Shown: one piece after another, positions 25,261 through 33,607 of the stretch
How the letters are laid out: each line of letters begins with the position of its first letter
Numbering within the stretch: the first letter of the stretch is position 1
Assembly (NCBI RefSeq): GCF_900100605.1
Contig: NZ_FNCN01000004.1
Location: forward strand, 248,001 to 312,000
Direction of reading: 5' to 3'
Source of the DNA: Sinosporangium album
GTDB lineage: Bacteria > Actinomycetota > Actinomycetes > Streptosporangiales > Streptosporangiaceae
DNA length: 64,000 bases
The notes under the pieces: model-generated
Told to the model about the DNA's origin: nothing
Databases searched by the model: none
The model's input: only the letters and a program-made list of their open reading frames with translations
Program-made: the position numbers and the translations under genes

Positions 25261-25767
25261 ATGGTCGGCATGAGTGAGCGTCCGCTGCTGCTGGTCGACG
25301 TTGACGGCGTGCTCAACCCGCTGGGGCGGCCCTCGCCCGAGTTCCGGCGATACCAGTGCCACGTCGAAGGCGAGACCTACACCGTGTACCTCAACTCCAA
25401 GCACGGCACGCGGCTGCTCGCCCTCGCCGTGGAGACGGGCGCGGAGCTGGTGTGGGCGACCACCTGGGAGCACTGGGCCAACGACTGGATCGCTCCGAGG
25501 ATCGGACTTCCCGCGCTGCCCGTGATCAAGCTGCCCCCGAACGTGCGGGGCGAGTTCGGCGAACTGTTCAAGACCCCGGCCATCGCGGAATACGTCGCCG
25601 GGCGGCCCTTTGTGTGGTTCGACGACCAGGTCTGGGCGGCCGACGAGGACTACCTGCGCGCCCACCCGAGCGTGGGGGATTTCCTGCTCGTCCAAGTGGA
25701 GCCCGGGGCCGGCCTCACCGCGACGGACCTGGACTACGCGAGGAATTGGCTGCGCGACCTACCCTGA
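25261..25767 (+). CDS. HAD-superfamily hydrolase-like protein
   Basis: A 168-residue protein opening with the HAD motif I L-L-L-V-D-V-D-G-V-L-N-P, where the first Asp is the usual nucleophile. It continues with H-G-T-R-L-L-A-L-A, L-V-W-A-T-T-W-E-H-W-A-N, and V-W-F-D-D-Q-V-W-A-A-D-E-D, the acidic motif IV. The layout matches the HAD-like family found as a domain in RNA-repair proteins and as standalone actinobacterial proteins; no substrate is known. GGAGGGG precedes the ATG at 25261. Confidence 0.82.
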   Translation: MVGMSERPLLLVDVDGVLNPLGRPSPEFRRYQCHVEGETYTVYLNSKHGTRLLALAVETGAELVWATTWEHWANDWIAPRIGLPALPVIKLPPNVRGEFGELFKTPAIAEYVAGRPFVWFDDQVWAADEDYLRAHPSVGDFLLVQVEPGAGLTATDLDYARNWLRDLP

Positions 25768-25883
25768 CAGGGTTTTCTCAGGGGTGCCGCCTGGAACGCC
25801 GAGCGCCGGTTCTCAGTTGAACAGAGTGAGACAGGTTCCCATCCGGCCCGGATGAGAGCGCTCAACTCCTGAGGGAGCACGAG

Positions 25884-26078
25884 GTGCATAGGTCCAGAAA
25901 GCACAAGATCTTCGGTGGCGTGTGTGGTGGGATCGCGGAGAAGTTCGGACTTCCGCCCACCTTGGTGCGCATCCTGTTCATCCTGTCCTGCATCATCCCC
26001 GGACCGCAGTTCCTGATCTACATCGCCATGTGGATCTTCATTCCCAAGGCCCCGGCAGGCCCCGCGCACCACTACTGA
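25884..26078 (+). CDS. PspC-domain membrane protein
   Basis: A 64-residue protein consisting of one PspC domain: K-I-F-G-G-V-C-G-G-I-A-E-K-F-G, T-L-V-R-I-L-F-I-L, then a membrane helix L-I-Y-I-A-M-W-I-F-I-P-K. The start is a GTG at 25884 preceded by GAGGGAG. PspC-type proteins are membrane sensors or effectors of envelope stress; such tiny actinobacterial members are common and of unknown specific role. Confidence 0.88.
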   Translation: MHRSRKHKIFGGVCGGIAEKFGLPPTLVRILFILSCIIPGPQFLIYIAMWIFIPKAPAGPAHHY

Positions 26079-26166
26079 TTCACACGTAATAGGTGCTGAT
26101 CAGGCACGATGAGTCCTCGGCCCGCCGCTGGGCGGGCTGCGGCGGGGCAGCCGGAAAGCCCCACGT

Positions 26167-26829
26167 ATGCTGACGTCCATGACGAACCGGCCACAGACCC
26201 GGCCGCTGTCCCTGGTCATGGACGACCTGGTGGACTACGACGCGGCCATGGAGCGCATGGACGGCCTCGTGGCCGAGCGCCAGCGCGACGAGCGGCCCGA
26301 CACGCTCTGGCTCCTCAGCCACCCGGCGGTCTACACCGTCGGGCGGCGCACGGCCGCCGAGCACCTGCCCGACCCGAGCAGGGGCATCCCGGTCATGACG
26401 ACCGGGCGCGGCGGCCAGCTCACCTACCACGGTCCCGGGCAGCTCGTCGGCTACCTGATCGTCAAGCTCGGCCAGGGTGAAGGCATCGTCGACTACGTGC
26501 GCGAAGTCGAACTGCGGCTCGTCGACGCCCTTGAGGTGCTCGGCCTGCCCGCCGAGCGCCGCGACACGCCTGAGGGTTCGGAGCTGCTGACCGGCGTCTG
26601 GACCAAGGCCACCCAGCGCAAGATCGTCTCTATCGGTATGCGGCAGAGTCGGGGCGTCACCAGCCACGGCTTCGCCCTCAACGTCGACGGCGACCTGTCC
26701 CCGTGGAATTGGGCGGTGGCCTGCGGCATGCCGGACGTCGACATGACCTCGCTGATCCGCGAAGGCACCGACGCCACCATGGACAGGGTCAGAGAGGTCA
26801 TCGCCGTCGCCTTCGACGCGCAGTCTTGA
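26167..26829 (+). CDS. lipB: Octanoyltransferase (lipoate biosynthesis)
   Basis: A 220-residue cytoplasmic enzyme that transfers octanoyl from acyl carrier protein to lipoyl domains. Family motifs: L-S-H-P-A-V-Y-T-V-G-R-R, R-G-G-Q-L-T-Y-H-G-P-G-Q-L-V-G-Y, the active-site lysine in R-K-I-V-S-I-G, S-H-G-F-A-L-N-V, and the catalytic cysteine in V-A-C-G-M-P-D. The ATG at 26167 has GGAAAG ten bases upstream; an alternative ATG lies four codons on. lipA is not in the window. A minisatellite begins directly after the stop. Confidence 0.96.
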   Translation: MLTSMTNRPQTRPLSLVMDDLVDYDAAMERMDGLVAERQRDERPDTLWLLSHPAVYTVGRRTAAEHLPDPSRGIPVMTTGRGGQLTYHGPGQLVGYLIVKLGQGEGIVDYVREVELRLVDALEVLGLPAERRDTPEGSELLTGVWTKATQRKIVSIGMRQSRGVTSHGFALNVDGDLSPWNWAVACGMPDVDMTSLIREGTDATMDRVREVIAVAFDAQS

Positions 26830-26830
26830 C

Positions 26831-26985
26831 CTGAGGACCTGGGCTGAGGGCCTGACACGACGGCCTGGCCTGAGGGCCTGACACGAGGGCCTGGCCTGAG
26901 GGCCTGGCACGAGGGCCTGGCCTGAGGGCCTGACACGAGGGCCTGGCCTGAGGGCCTGACACGAGGGCCTGGCTCAAGGGGTCGG
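26831..26985. repeat. Minisatellite: 26-bp unit in five copies, built of 13-bp half units
   Basis: From 26844 to 26973 five head-to-tail copies of a 26-bp unit follow one another. Each is two related 13-mers, CTGAGGGCCTGAC and ACGAGGGCCTGGC. Copies one and three differ by one base each, and partial units flank both ends (about 12 half-units in all). The period is not a multiple of three and no gene reads through, so this is non-coding. It starts 2 bp after the lipB stop. Confidence 0.92.
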
Positions 26986-27351
26986 CCCGAGGATGCACCG
27001 GGCGTTCATCGGAGGCGCCGCCGCGCGGCGGCGAGCAACCGACCCGGGCCGGGATAGTCTCGGTCCGGCCTCGGCATTCAACCGTGCTCATCCGCGTTCA
27101 ACCGCGGTTTTAGGGCCGATTAGCGTAAACCATGCTTCCCCCAGAGGCCGCGCCTCCGGCGCCGAACGGCGGGAAAACCAGCCGCCGATCCACTAATTCG
27201 CTCATGGTGCTCTGTCAAGTGGTGGATGCCCATGATCTCTTTTCGTTTTCCACCCCGTGGCGCCGGAGAATTCCGGATGCCCATTGTGGGGAGGACGGGC
27301 GTGTGCTCCCCTGGTCGGGCATAACCATCCGGACCAGAAGGCCGCGTGTAG
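26986..27351. other. Gap between minisatellite and gene remnant
   Basis: No supported gene. An in-frame TAG directly precedes the recognisable remnant at 27352, and upstream DNA shows no further homology to the family, so the 5' part of that gene is lost. Confidence 0.4.
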
Positions 27352-27881
27352 GAGTTCGGCTGGGAGCTTTACTGCCCGGCGGAATACGGCTTGACGCTGT
27401 GGGATTCGCTGATGCGGGCGGGGGAGCCGTACGGCATGCGCCCGGCGGGCTGCCGCGCCCTCGACTCGATGCGGTGGGAGAAGGGCTACCGGGTGCGGGG
27501 GCTCGACATCAGCCCGGAGACGACGCCGGTGGAGGCGGGGCTGGGCTTCGCCGTACACGTGGAGAAGGACTTCATCGGACGTGACGCGCTAGCGGGGGAG
27601 CCTGTGCGGAGGCTGCGGCTGCCTTGTGCTGTCGGATCCGGAGCTTGGTCTGTGTGGGCGGCGAGCCGGTCCGCGCGCGGGGTGTGCCCGCGTCGAGGGT
27701 TACCAGCGGGGGGTATGGTCACCGGGTGGACGCGTCGATCGCCTATGCCTGCCTGCCCGTCGACGTTGAGGTCGGTGAGCAGGTCGAGGTGGGTGTGTCG
27801 GGCATGTGGGTGCCCGCGGTGGTGGCGGTGGAGCCGCTCTACGGCCCCGAGTACCTGAGGGTGCGCACGCCGCCCAGGTAG
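27352..27881 (+). pseudogene. Decayed C-terminal remnant of a dimethylglycine-oxidase/GcvT-type gene
   Basis: Three reading frames joined in order reproduce the C-terminal half of FAD-dependent dimethylglycine/sarcosine dehydrogenase-like proteins (aminomethyltransferase fold). Frame one gives E-F-G-W-E-L-Y, A-L-D-S-M-R-W-E-K-G-Y-R, T-P-V-E-A-G-L-G-F and D-F-I-G-R-D-A-L. A shift near 27618 leads to C-L-V-L-S-D-P-E-L-G-L-C-G. A second near 27655 leads to G-E-P-V-R, V-T-S-G-G-Y-G-H and I-A-Y-A-C-L-P. The FAD domain and start are missing. Two frameshifts plus 5' loss make this a clear pseudogene. It ends beside the copper operon's operator. Confidence 0.85.
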
Positions 27882-27884
27882 GGC

Positions 27885-27900
27885 ATACCCCCCGGGGGTT
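27885..27900. promoter_or_regulatory. CsoR-type copper operator, site 1
   Basis: ATACCCCCCGGGGGTT, close to the CsoR consensus of TACCCC and GGGGTA half sites. It begins 4 bp after the remnant's stop and lies about 73 bp upstream of copZ. Confidence 0.6.
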
Positions 27901-27939
27901 GCATCCTTCGGGAAGACGTGGCAATGTGTGTCTTGTTGG

Positions 27940-27954
27940 TACCCCCAAGGGGTA
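27940..27954. promoter_or_regulatory. CsoR-type copper operator, site 2
   Basis: TACCCC-caa-GGGGTA, a perfect 6-3-6 inverted repeat 18 bp upstream of the copZ start codon, matching known CsoR operators. Binding would block the promoter until Cu(I) releases the repressor. No csoR gene is in the window. Confidence 0.8.
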
Positions 27955-27972
27955 TATGAATTTGGAGGGAAC

Positions 27973-28218
27973 ATGACCACCACCACGTATCAGGTCGAAG
28001 GCATGACTTGCGGACACTGCGTGTCGTCCGTGACCGACGAGGTCACCAAGGTTCCCGGCGTCACCGCTGTCGACATCGACCTGGCGACAGGGGCCGTCAA
28101 GGTCACCAGCTCCGCCCCCCTCGACGCCGCCGCCGTCGGTGCGGCCGTGAAGGAAGCGGGCTACAGCGTGAGCGGCGGCGCCCCCGCCGCCGCCGGCGGC
28201 TGCTGCTCCGCGAGCTGA
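27973..28218 (+). CDS. copZ: Copper chaperone (heavy-metal-associated domain)
   Basis: An 81-residue cytosolic HMA-domain protein with the Cu(I)-binding motif G-M-T-C-G-H-C near residue 10 and the family sequence V-S-S-V-T-D-E-V. The C-terminal tail ends in G-G-C-C-S-A-S, a second cysteine pair that could add a metal site. GGAGGGAAC precedes the ATG. It is the first gene of a two-gene operon and is expected to hand Cu(I) to the ATPase encoded next. Confidence 0.95.
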   Translation: MTTTTYQVEGMTCGHCVSSVTDEVTKVPGVTAVDIDLATGAVKVTSSAPLDAAAVGAAVKEAGYSVSGGAPAAAGGCCSAS

Positions 28219-28282
28219 CGCCTCGACTACCCACCGCGGCCCCGGGCCGCGCACTATGTGAGCGAAGCAGGAGGATAAGTCC

Positions 28283-30538
28283 GTGACCACCACTACCAGA
28301 CCGCCCGTCGGCCAAGGCGGAGAGATCGAGCTGGCGATCGGGGGAATGACCTGTGCCTCCTGCGCGGCCCGGATCGAGCGCAAGCTCAACAAAATGGACG
28401 GCGTGACGGCGACGGTCAACTACGCGACGGAGAAGGCCAAGGTCGCCTACTCCGGTGACGTGACCCCCGATGCCCTGGTCGCCGAGGTCGAGAAGGCCGG
28501 CTACAGCGCCGCGCTGCCCGCCACCCCCGAGGCCAAGGCCAAGGCCGAGCAGGCCGGGCAGGAGGAGGCCGACGAGCTCGCCCCGCTCCGGCAGCGCCTC
28601 TACATCTCGATCGCCCTCGCGGTCCCCGTCATCGCGATGGCCATGATCCCGGTGCTCCAGTTCGACAACTGGCAGTGGCTGTCGCTGACCCTCGCCGCCC
28701 CCGTCATCGTCTACGGCGGCTGGCCGTTCCACCGCGCCGCCGCGATCAATCTGCGCCACGGCGCGGCCACCATGGACACCCTGGTGTCCCTCGGCACCAT
28801 CGCCGCCTTCCTCTGGTCCCTGTGGGCCCTGTTCTTCGGCACCGCGGGCGAGCCCGGGATGCGGCACGGGTTCGAGTTCACGGTCATGAGCGGCGACCAC
28901 GGCGCCGGCAACATCTACTTCGAAGTCGCCGCAGGCGTGATCGCGTTCATCCTCACCGGGCGCTACTTCGAGGCCAGGTCCAAGCGGAGGGCGGGCGCCG
29001 CGCTGCGCGCCCTGATGGAGATGGGCGCCAAGGAGGTCACCCTGGCCTCCGGCGAGCGCATCCCCGTGGGCGACCTCAAGGTCGGCGACCTGTTCCAGGT
29101 GCGCCCCGGCGAGAAGATCGCGACCGACGGCGTCGTCGAAGAGGGCTCATCCGCCGTCGACGCGTCCATGCTGACCGGCGAGTCCGTCCCCGTCGAGGTA
29201 CGGCAGGGCGACCCGGTCGTCGGCGCCACCGTCAACGCCGGCGGCCGCCTCATCATCCGCGCCACCCGCGTCGGATCCGACACCCAGCTCGCCCAGATGG
29301 CCCGCATGGTCGAAGAGGCGCAGAACGGCAAGGCCGAGGTCCAGAAGCTGGCCGACCGCATCTCGGGCATTTTCGTCCCGATCGTGATCGTGCTCTCGCT
29401 CGGCACCCTCGCCTTCTGGCTGTTCACCGGCGGCGGGGCCACCGCCGCGTTCACCGCCGCGGTCGCCGTACTGATCATCGCCTGCCCCTGCGCCCTCGGC
29501 CTCGCCACCCCGACCGCCCTCATGGTCGGCACCGGCAGAGGCGCCCAGCTCGGCATCCTGATCAAGGGCCCCGAGGTGCTGGAGTCCACCCGGCGCGTCG
29601 ACACCATCGTGCTCGACAAGACCGGCACCGTGACCACCGGCCAGATGACGCTGGTCGACGTCTTCACCGCACCCGGCGAGAACCGCGCCGACGTGCTCAA
29701 GCTGGCCGGCGCGCTGGAGGACGCGTCCGAGCACCCCATCGCCCAGGCCGTCGCCAAGGGCGCCGCCCAGGAGGGGCCGCTCGGCACCGTAGAGGACTTC
29801 GCCAACGTCGAGGGCCTCGGCGTGCAGGGCATCGTCGACGGACACGCCGTGCTCGTCGGACGGCCGCAGCTGCTGGCCGAGTGGTCGCAATACCTGCCCG
29901 TCGAGTTGGAGCGGGCGATGGAGGAGGCCCAGGCCAAGGGCCACACCGCCATCGCGGTCGGCTGGGACGGCAAGGCCAGGGCCGTGCTGAGCGTGGCCGA
30001 TCAGATCAAGCCGACCTCCGCCGAGGCCATCACCCGCCTCCGGGCACTCGGCCTGCGGCCCGTCCTGCTCACCGGCGACAACGAGACCGTCGCCAGGACC
30101 GTCGGCCAGGCGGTCGGCATCGACGAGGTCATCGCCGGTGTGCTCCCCGCCGACAAGGTCGACGTGGTCAAGCGGCTCCAGGCCGAAGGCCGGGCCGTCG
30201 CGATGGTCGGCGACGGCGTCAACGACGCCGCCGCCCTCGCCCGGGCCGACCTCGGGATGGCCATGGGCACCGGCACCGACGTGGCCATCGAGGCGTCCGA
30301 CCTCACCCTGGTCCGGGGCGACCTGCGGGTCGCCGCCGACGCCATCCGGCTCTCGCGGCGCACCCTCGGCACGATCAAGGGCAACCTGTTCTGGGCCTTC
30401 GCCTACAACGTCGCCGCGATCCCGCTGGCAGCCGCCGGGCTGCTCACGCCGATGATCGCCGGAGCCGCCATGGCGTTCTCCTCGGTCTTCGTGGTCACCA
30501 ACTCGCTGCGGCTGCGCAGGTTCAAGCCGCTGACCTGA
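28283..30538 (+). CDS. copA: Cu(I)-exporting P1B-type ATPase
   Basis: A 751-residue membrane pump. It has one N-terminal HMA domain (G-M-T-C-A-S-C, cysteines 24 and 27), eight membrane helices, the T-G-E actuator loop (M-L-T-G-E-S-V-P-V), the intramembrane metal site [10 protein letters not shown], the phosphorylated Asp in D-K-T-G-T-V-T, an H-P site (S-E-H-P-I-A), and [10 protein letters not shown]. The C-P-C motif with one HMA domain indicates Cu(I) export. It starts with GTG at 28283 after a strong AGGAGG and follows copZ by 64 bp. Control by CsoR is expected from the upstream boxes. Confidence 0.97.
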   Translation: MTTTTRPPVGQGGEIELAIGGMTCASCAARIERKLNKMDGVTATVNYATEKAKVAYSGDVTPDALVAEVEKAGYSAALPATPEAKAKAEQAGQEEADELAPLRQRLYISIALAVPVIAMAMIPVLQFDNWQWLSLTLAAPVIVYGGWPFHRAAAINLRHGAATMDTLVSLGTIAAFLWSLWALFFGTAGEPGMRHGFEFTVMSGDHGAGNIYFEVAAGVIAFILTGRYFEARSKRRAGAALRALMEMGAKEVTLASGERIPVGDLKVGDLFQVRPGEKIATDGVVEEGSSAVDASMLTGESVPVEVRQGDPVVGATVNAGGRLIIRATRVGSDTQLAQMARMVEEAQNGKAEVQKLADRISGIFVPIVIVLSLGTLAFWLFTGGGATAAFTAAVAVLIIACPCALGLATPTALMVGTGRGAQLGILIKGPEVLESTRRVDTIVLDKTGTVTTGQMTLVDVFTAPGENRADVLKLAGALEDASEHPIAQAVAKGAAQEGPLGTVEDFANVEGLGVQGIVDGHAVLVGRPQLLAEWSQYLPVELERAMEEAQAKGHTAIAVGWDGKARAVLSVADQIKPTSAEAITRLRALGLRPVLLTGDNETVARTVGQAVGIDEVIAGVLPADKVDVVKRLQAEGRAVAMVGDGVNDAAALARADLGMAMGTGTDVAIEASDLTLVRGDLRVAADAIRLSRRTLGTIKGNLFWAFAYNVAAIPLAAAGLLTPMIAGAAMAFSSVFVVTNSLRLRRFKPLT

Positions 30539-30557
30539 TCCACCTTCGACACGCGTG

Positions 30558-30603
30558 CGACGCCGTACGGCGGAGGCCACGGGGGCCCCGCCGTACGGCG
30601 TCG
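30558..30603. terminator. Bidirectional terminator after copA
   Basis: A perfect 16-bp stem (CGACGCCGTACGGCGG and its reverse complement) around a 14-nt loop, between convergent copA and the ferredoxin gene. Confidence 0.88.
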
Positions 30604-30646
30604 CCGTGCCGTTCGGCTGTGCCGTTCAGCCCTCTCGTTCGCCGTG

Positions 30647-30844
30647 TCAGTCGTCGGACACCGTGATGACCTGGCACGGGCAGAAGGACTCCGCCTTGCG
30701 AGCCGCGGCGTGCAGCTCCTCCGGCGGTTCCGCTATGAGCAGGACGACCCTGCCGTCCTCGTCGTCCTGGTCGAACAGTTTGGGCGCGGTCAGCGCGCAC
30801 ATCCCCGAGCTGCAGCAACGCTCGCGGTCGACCGTGACCTTCAC
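30647..30844 (-). CDS. Ferredoxin, [3Fe-4S] type
   Basis: A 65-residue single-cluster ferredoxin with C-x5-C near the start and a later C-P-C-Q-V-I, the usual electron donor of actinobacterial P450s. The extra cysteine beside the first ligand (R-C-C-S-S-G-M-C) is unusual. The GTG start at 30844 overlaps the P450 stop (GTGA), and GGAGGAGG lies upstream inside the P450 gene, so translation is coupled. It should reduce the P450 encoded directly upstream; the matching reductase is not in this cluster. Confidence 0.92.
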   Translation of the reverse strand: MKVTVDRERCCSSGMCALTAPKLFDQDDEDGRVVLLIAEPPEELHAAARKAESFCPCQVITVSDD

Positions 30845-32055
30845 TGTCTCACCTCCTCCCACATCACCGGCAACCTGTGGACACCATAGATCGCCATATC
30901 GCTTCTCATGGGAACTTCGTCCGCCGGAATCGCCAGCCGCAGGTCAGGGAAGCGTTCGAACAGCGCCCGGTATCCCACCCGCATCTCGATGCGCGCCAGT
31001 TGCTGGCCCAGGCACTGGTGCACACCGTGCCCGAACGCCAGGTGCCCGGTGTTCGGCCTGGTGATGTTGAGCTGTTCCGGATGCTCGAACCGCTCCGGGT
31101 CCCGGTTCGCGGCCGGCACCGAGATGAGGACGCCGTCGCCCTTCTTGAAGTGGTGGCCGTCGAGGTCGACGTCCTCCAAAGCCGTGCGCTGGATTCCGAT
31201 CTGGATAATCGACAGATAGCGCAGCAGTTCCTCCACCGCACCGTCCACCAGCGTCGGGTCGGCCCGCAGCGCGGCGAGCTGTGCGGGGTTGCTGAGCAGC
31301 GCGAAGCTGCCGAGACCGAGCATGTTGGCCGTCGTCTCGTGCCCGGCCACCAGGAGGAGGAAACCGATCGTGACCAGTTCTTCCTGGTTCAGCTCGCCGC
31401 CCGTGATCAGCCCGCTGAGCAGGTCTTCGGCCGGTGACGCTTTTTTGGCCTCCACCAGCCCGTCGAGGTACTCGTTGACCTTGCCGATCGCCCCGTACAC
31501 CTCCTGCGAGGTGCTGTCCAGGCGCAGCATCGTGGAGGTGTGCTGCTGGAACACCTCGCGATCGGAGTACGGCACGCCGAGCAGTTCACAGATCACCAAC
31601 GACGGGATCGGCAGGGCGAACGCCTTGACGAGGTCGGCGGGCGGACCCTGCTCGGCCATCGCGTCGAGGTGCTCGGCGGTGATGCGTTCGATCCGCGGAA
31701 CGAGAAGGTTCATGTGGCGCACGGTGAACTGCCCCGTCAGCAGCCGCCGATAGCGCGTGTGCTGGGGAGGGTCCATCCGGATGAACATTCCCGGGTCGGC
31801 GGGGCCCATCTCGCCGTCGGCGAGGCGGTTCGGGATTGGAATGTGCCGCAACTCCTGTCGCGCGCTGAATCGCGGATCGGCCAGTACGGCACGGGCCAGC
31901 GTGTAGTTCGTGATCAGCTGGCCGATGTGGCCGTCCGGGAACCGTATGGGGGTGATCGGTCTTGCCTTGGCCTGTTCCGTCACCTCGGGCGGCGGATCAA
32001 AGGGACAGCTGCCTCGTGCGGAGAGGGTGATCTCACTGGGCAACGTCTCAGTCAT
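30841..32055 (-). CDS. Cytochrome P450, CYP105-like
   Basis: A 404-residue soluble P450 monooxygenase. Motifs: S-C-P-F-D-P-P near the N-terminus as in CYP105 proteins, I-helix A-G-H-E-T-T at 237-242, K-helix E-L-L-R at 276-279, and heme loop F-G-H-G-V-H-Q-C-L-G with Cys348. GAGGAG precedes the ATG. It is translationally coupled with the downstream ferredoxin gene. CYP105 enzymes oxidise a wide range of xenobiotics and secondary metabolites; the substrate here is unknown. A 30-bp palindrome lies in the upstream region. Confidence 0.95.
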   Translation of the reverse strand: MTETLPSEITLSARGSCPFDPPPEVTEQAKARPITPIRFPDGHIGQLITNYTLARAVLADPRFSARQELRHIPIPNRLADGEMGPADPGMFIRMDPPQHTRYRRLLTGQFTVRHMNLLVPRIERITAEHLDAMAEQGPPADLVKAFALPIPSLVICELLGVPYSDREVFQQHTSTMLRLDSTSQEVYGAIGKVNEYLDGLVEAKKASPAEDLLSGLITGGELNQEELVTIGFLLLVAGHETTANMLGLGSFALLSNPAQLAALRADPTLVDGAVEELLRYLSIIQIGIQRTALEDVDLDGHHFKKGDGVLISVPAANRDPERFEHPEQLNITRPNTGHLAFGHGVHQCLGQQLARIEMRVGYRALFERFPDLRLAIPADEVPMRSDMAIYGVHRLPVMWEEVRQ

Positions 32056-32314
32056 GTGACGCTCCTCGCGGTGGTGCCGTGGTCTACGTGGCCTTGCAGG
32101 ACTTACGTGGTGTGACCAGGCTGGACACGGAATCCGCGTTCGCCGTACTCCTCACGCTACATTGATTTCACAAAGAGGTGAAGTAAAAGAAACATATAAA
32201 TCAACCTGGCGGCGAGGGGCGGCACGGTGGGCGGCGCGACGTTGTGGGACGCGCCGGGCGCATGCGTGGAACAGACCCAGGACATGCCCGGAGGGCGCCC
32301 AGGTTCACGCCGGG
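32056..32314. other. Upstream region of the P450-ferredoxin operon
   Basis: No supported gene. It contains an AT-rich stretch (about 32160-32205) that stands out from its surroundings and may hold the P450 promoter, about 105-150 bp upstream of the ATG. Confidence 0.4.
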
Positions 32315-32344
32315 GGCATGTCCCGGACATGTCCGGGACATGCC
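32315..32344. promoter_or_regulatory. Perfect 30-bp palindrome
   Basis: The 15-base arm GGCATGTCCCGGACA is followed directly by its exact reverse complement, giving nested GGACATGTCC and CCCGG...CCGGG symmetry. It lies between the methyltransferase terminator and the P450 upstream region. It may be an operator for a dimeric regulator or a cruciform; hairpin formation would need to open the central bases. Confidence 0.7.
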
Positions 32345-32358
32345 TGGGGCAGCACAAC

Positions 32359-32386
32359 GCCCCTCCGCCGGCACCGGCGAAGGGGC
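32359..32386 (-). terminator. Terminator of the methyltransferase gene
   Basis: GCCCCTCCGCCGG and CCGGCGAAGGGGC pair over 12 positions with one mismatch, 13 bp after the methyltransferase stop. Confidence 0.75.
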
Positions 32387-32399
32387 GTCCCTGCGGAGG

Positions 32400-33215
32400 T
32401 CACGGCTTACGGGCTACCCCCGCGTAGTACCACGCGCTCGTCGGGTCATTCGCCGGCGACGCGCTCGACTCGCCCGAGTGCCAGGACAGCACCGGCGCCA
32501 CACCGGGACCGACCACCTCAAGCCCCGTGAAGAACCTCTCGATCTCGGTCTTGCTCCTCGGCACCAACGTGATCCCGGCGGACGTCGCCGCCTCCACCGC
32601 CTTGCCGGTCGCCTCCGGGGCGAAATCAGCAGTCGGGTGGGTGATAGTCAGGTAGCTGCCGGACGGCAGGGCGTCGACCAGCGTGCGCACCAAGCCGTAC
32701 GGATCATCCGAATCCTTGAAGTACATCAGGATGGCCACCAGCATCAGCGACACCGGACGGTCCAGGTCAAGCGTCGCCCGCAGCGTCGGATGCCGCAGAA
32801 TCTCCTCCGGCGTGCGGAGATCGGCCATGATGAACTCGGTGCGCCCCTCCGGGCTGCTCGTCATCAGCGCGCGGGCGTGCGCCAGCACGATCGGATCATG
32901 GTCGACGTAGAGCACCCGGGTCTCGGGGGCGATGGCCTGGGAGACCTCGTGGATGTTGCCACCGGTGGGGATTCCCGTGCCGATGTCGAGAAACTGCCGC
33001 ACGCCCACCTGCTCGGTCAAATACCGCACCGCCCTGCCCAGGAAGGCGCGATTGGCCCGTGCCATGATCGGCAATGTGGGGATCGCCTGCACCATGGCAT
33101 CACCCAGCGCGCGGTCGGCGGCGAAGTTGTCCTTACCGCCCAGCCAGTAGTCATAGACGCGGGCCGAGTGCGCGACAGTGGTGTTGATCTGGGGCGGGAT
33201 GGAATCCGATGGCAT
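32400..33215 (-). CDS. SAM-dependent methyltransferase, Methyltransf_19 (DUF574) family
   Basis: A 271-residue protein with the family N-terminus: T-V-A-H-S-A-R-V-Y-D-Y-W-L-G-G-K-D-N-F-A-A-D, then V-R-Q-F-L-D-I-G-T-G-I-P as the SAM-binding loop and V-L-Y-V-D-H-D-P-I-V as its acidic partner. This family is greatly expanded in filamentous actinomycetes and has no assigned substrate. The ATG at 33215 has AGGA upstream; a TTG two codons earlier is less likely. It appears to be monocistronic. Confidence 0.93.
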   Translation of the reverse strand: MPSDSIPPQINTTVAHSARVYDYWLGGKDNFAADRALGDAMVQAIPTLPIMARANRAFLGRAVRYLTEQVGVRQFLDIGTGIPTGGNIHEVSQAIAPETRVLYVDHDPIVLAHARALMTSSPEGRTEFIMADLRTPEEILRHPTLRATLDLDRPVSLMLVAILMYFKDSDDPYGLVRTLVDALPSGSYLTITHPTADFAPEATGKAVEAATSAGITLVPRSKTEIERFFTGLEVVGPGVAPVLSWHSGESSASPANDPTSAWYYAGVARKP

Positions 33216-33339
33216 GATCAATTCCTAACATGTGGGGCCAAGTCCGCATCGTAACTTGATCTTCAGGTGGCACAGGGCCCAAGTGGCGCAAGGCGCCAGG
33301 TTTGCATATGGACATGCCGTCGGGACGTTGTTAGGGGGA

Positions 33340-33368
33340 AAGCCCGCCAAAGTTCACTTTGCGGGCTT
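33340..33368 (-). terminator. Hairpin terminator downstream of the FAD monooxygenase gene
   Basis: AAGCCCGC-C-AAAGT and ACTTTGCGGGCTT pair with one bulged C and a 2-base centre (open loop in practice). It lies about 240 bp after the monooxygenase stop, beyond the 10-bp repeat array. Confidence 0.6.
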
Positions 33369-33449
33369 CCTTGTGCTTCCCAGGGCTTTCTCATGCTTCC
33401 TACGGGTCTCCGGCGGCCTCCATGCGGCTTCCGCGTGGGCTCCGTACGG

Positions 33450-33529
33450 CTTTGTACGGCTCTGTGCGACTTTGTACGGCTCTGTGCGACTTTGTGCGGC
33501 TCTGTGCGACTTTGTGCGGCTCTGTGTGG
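33450..33529. repeat. 10-bp tandem repeat, eight units
   Basis: Alternating 10-mers CTTTGTRCGG and CTCTGTGCGA (20-bp period, four copies), the last unit degenerate. It is within the gap 33216-33607, which otherwise shows no gene. The position after the monooxygenase stop means it could be transcribed as a 3' tail. Confidence 0.88.
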
Positions 33530-33607
33530 AGGAGCTCATGCGGCCGGGCGAGACGGGCAGGACTGCGGGAGGCGGCGCTGACGGGGCTTGTGCCGTACAC
33601 ATGGTTG

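Noticed and set aside
26831-26985. CRISPR array
   Set aside because: Units are head to tail without unique spacers and no cas genes are present.
28675-30666. 663-codon Arg-rich frame overlapping copA on the same strand
   Set aside because: Arg/Gly/Pro composition typical of a shifted frame; copA is complete.
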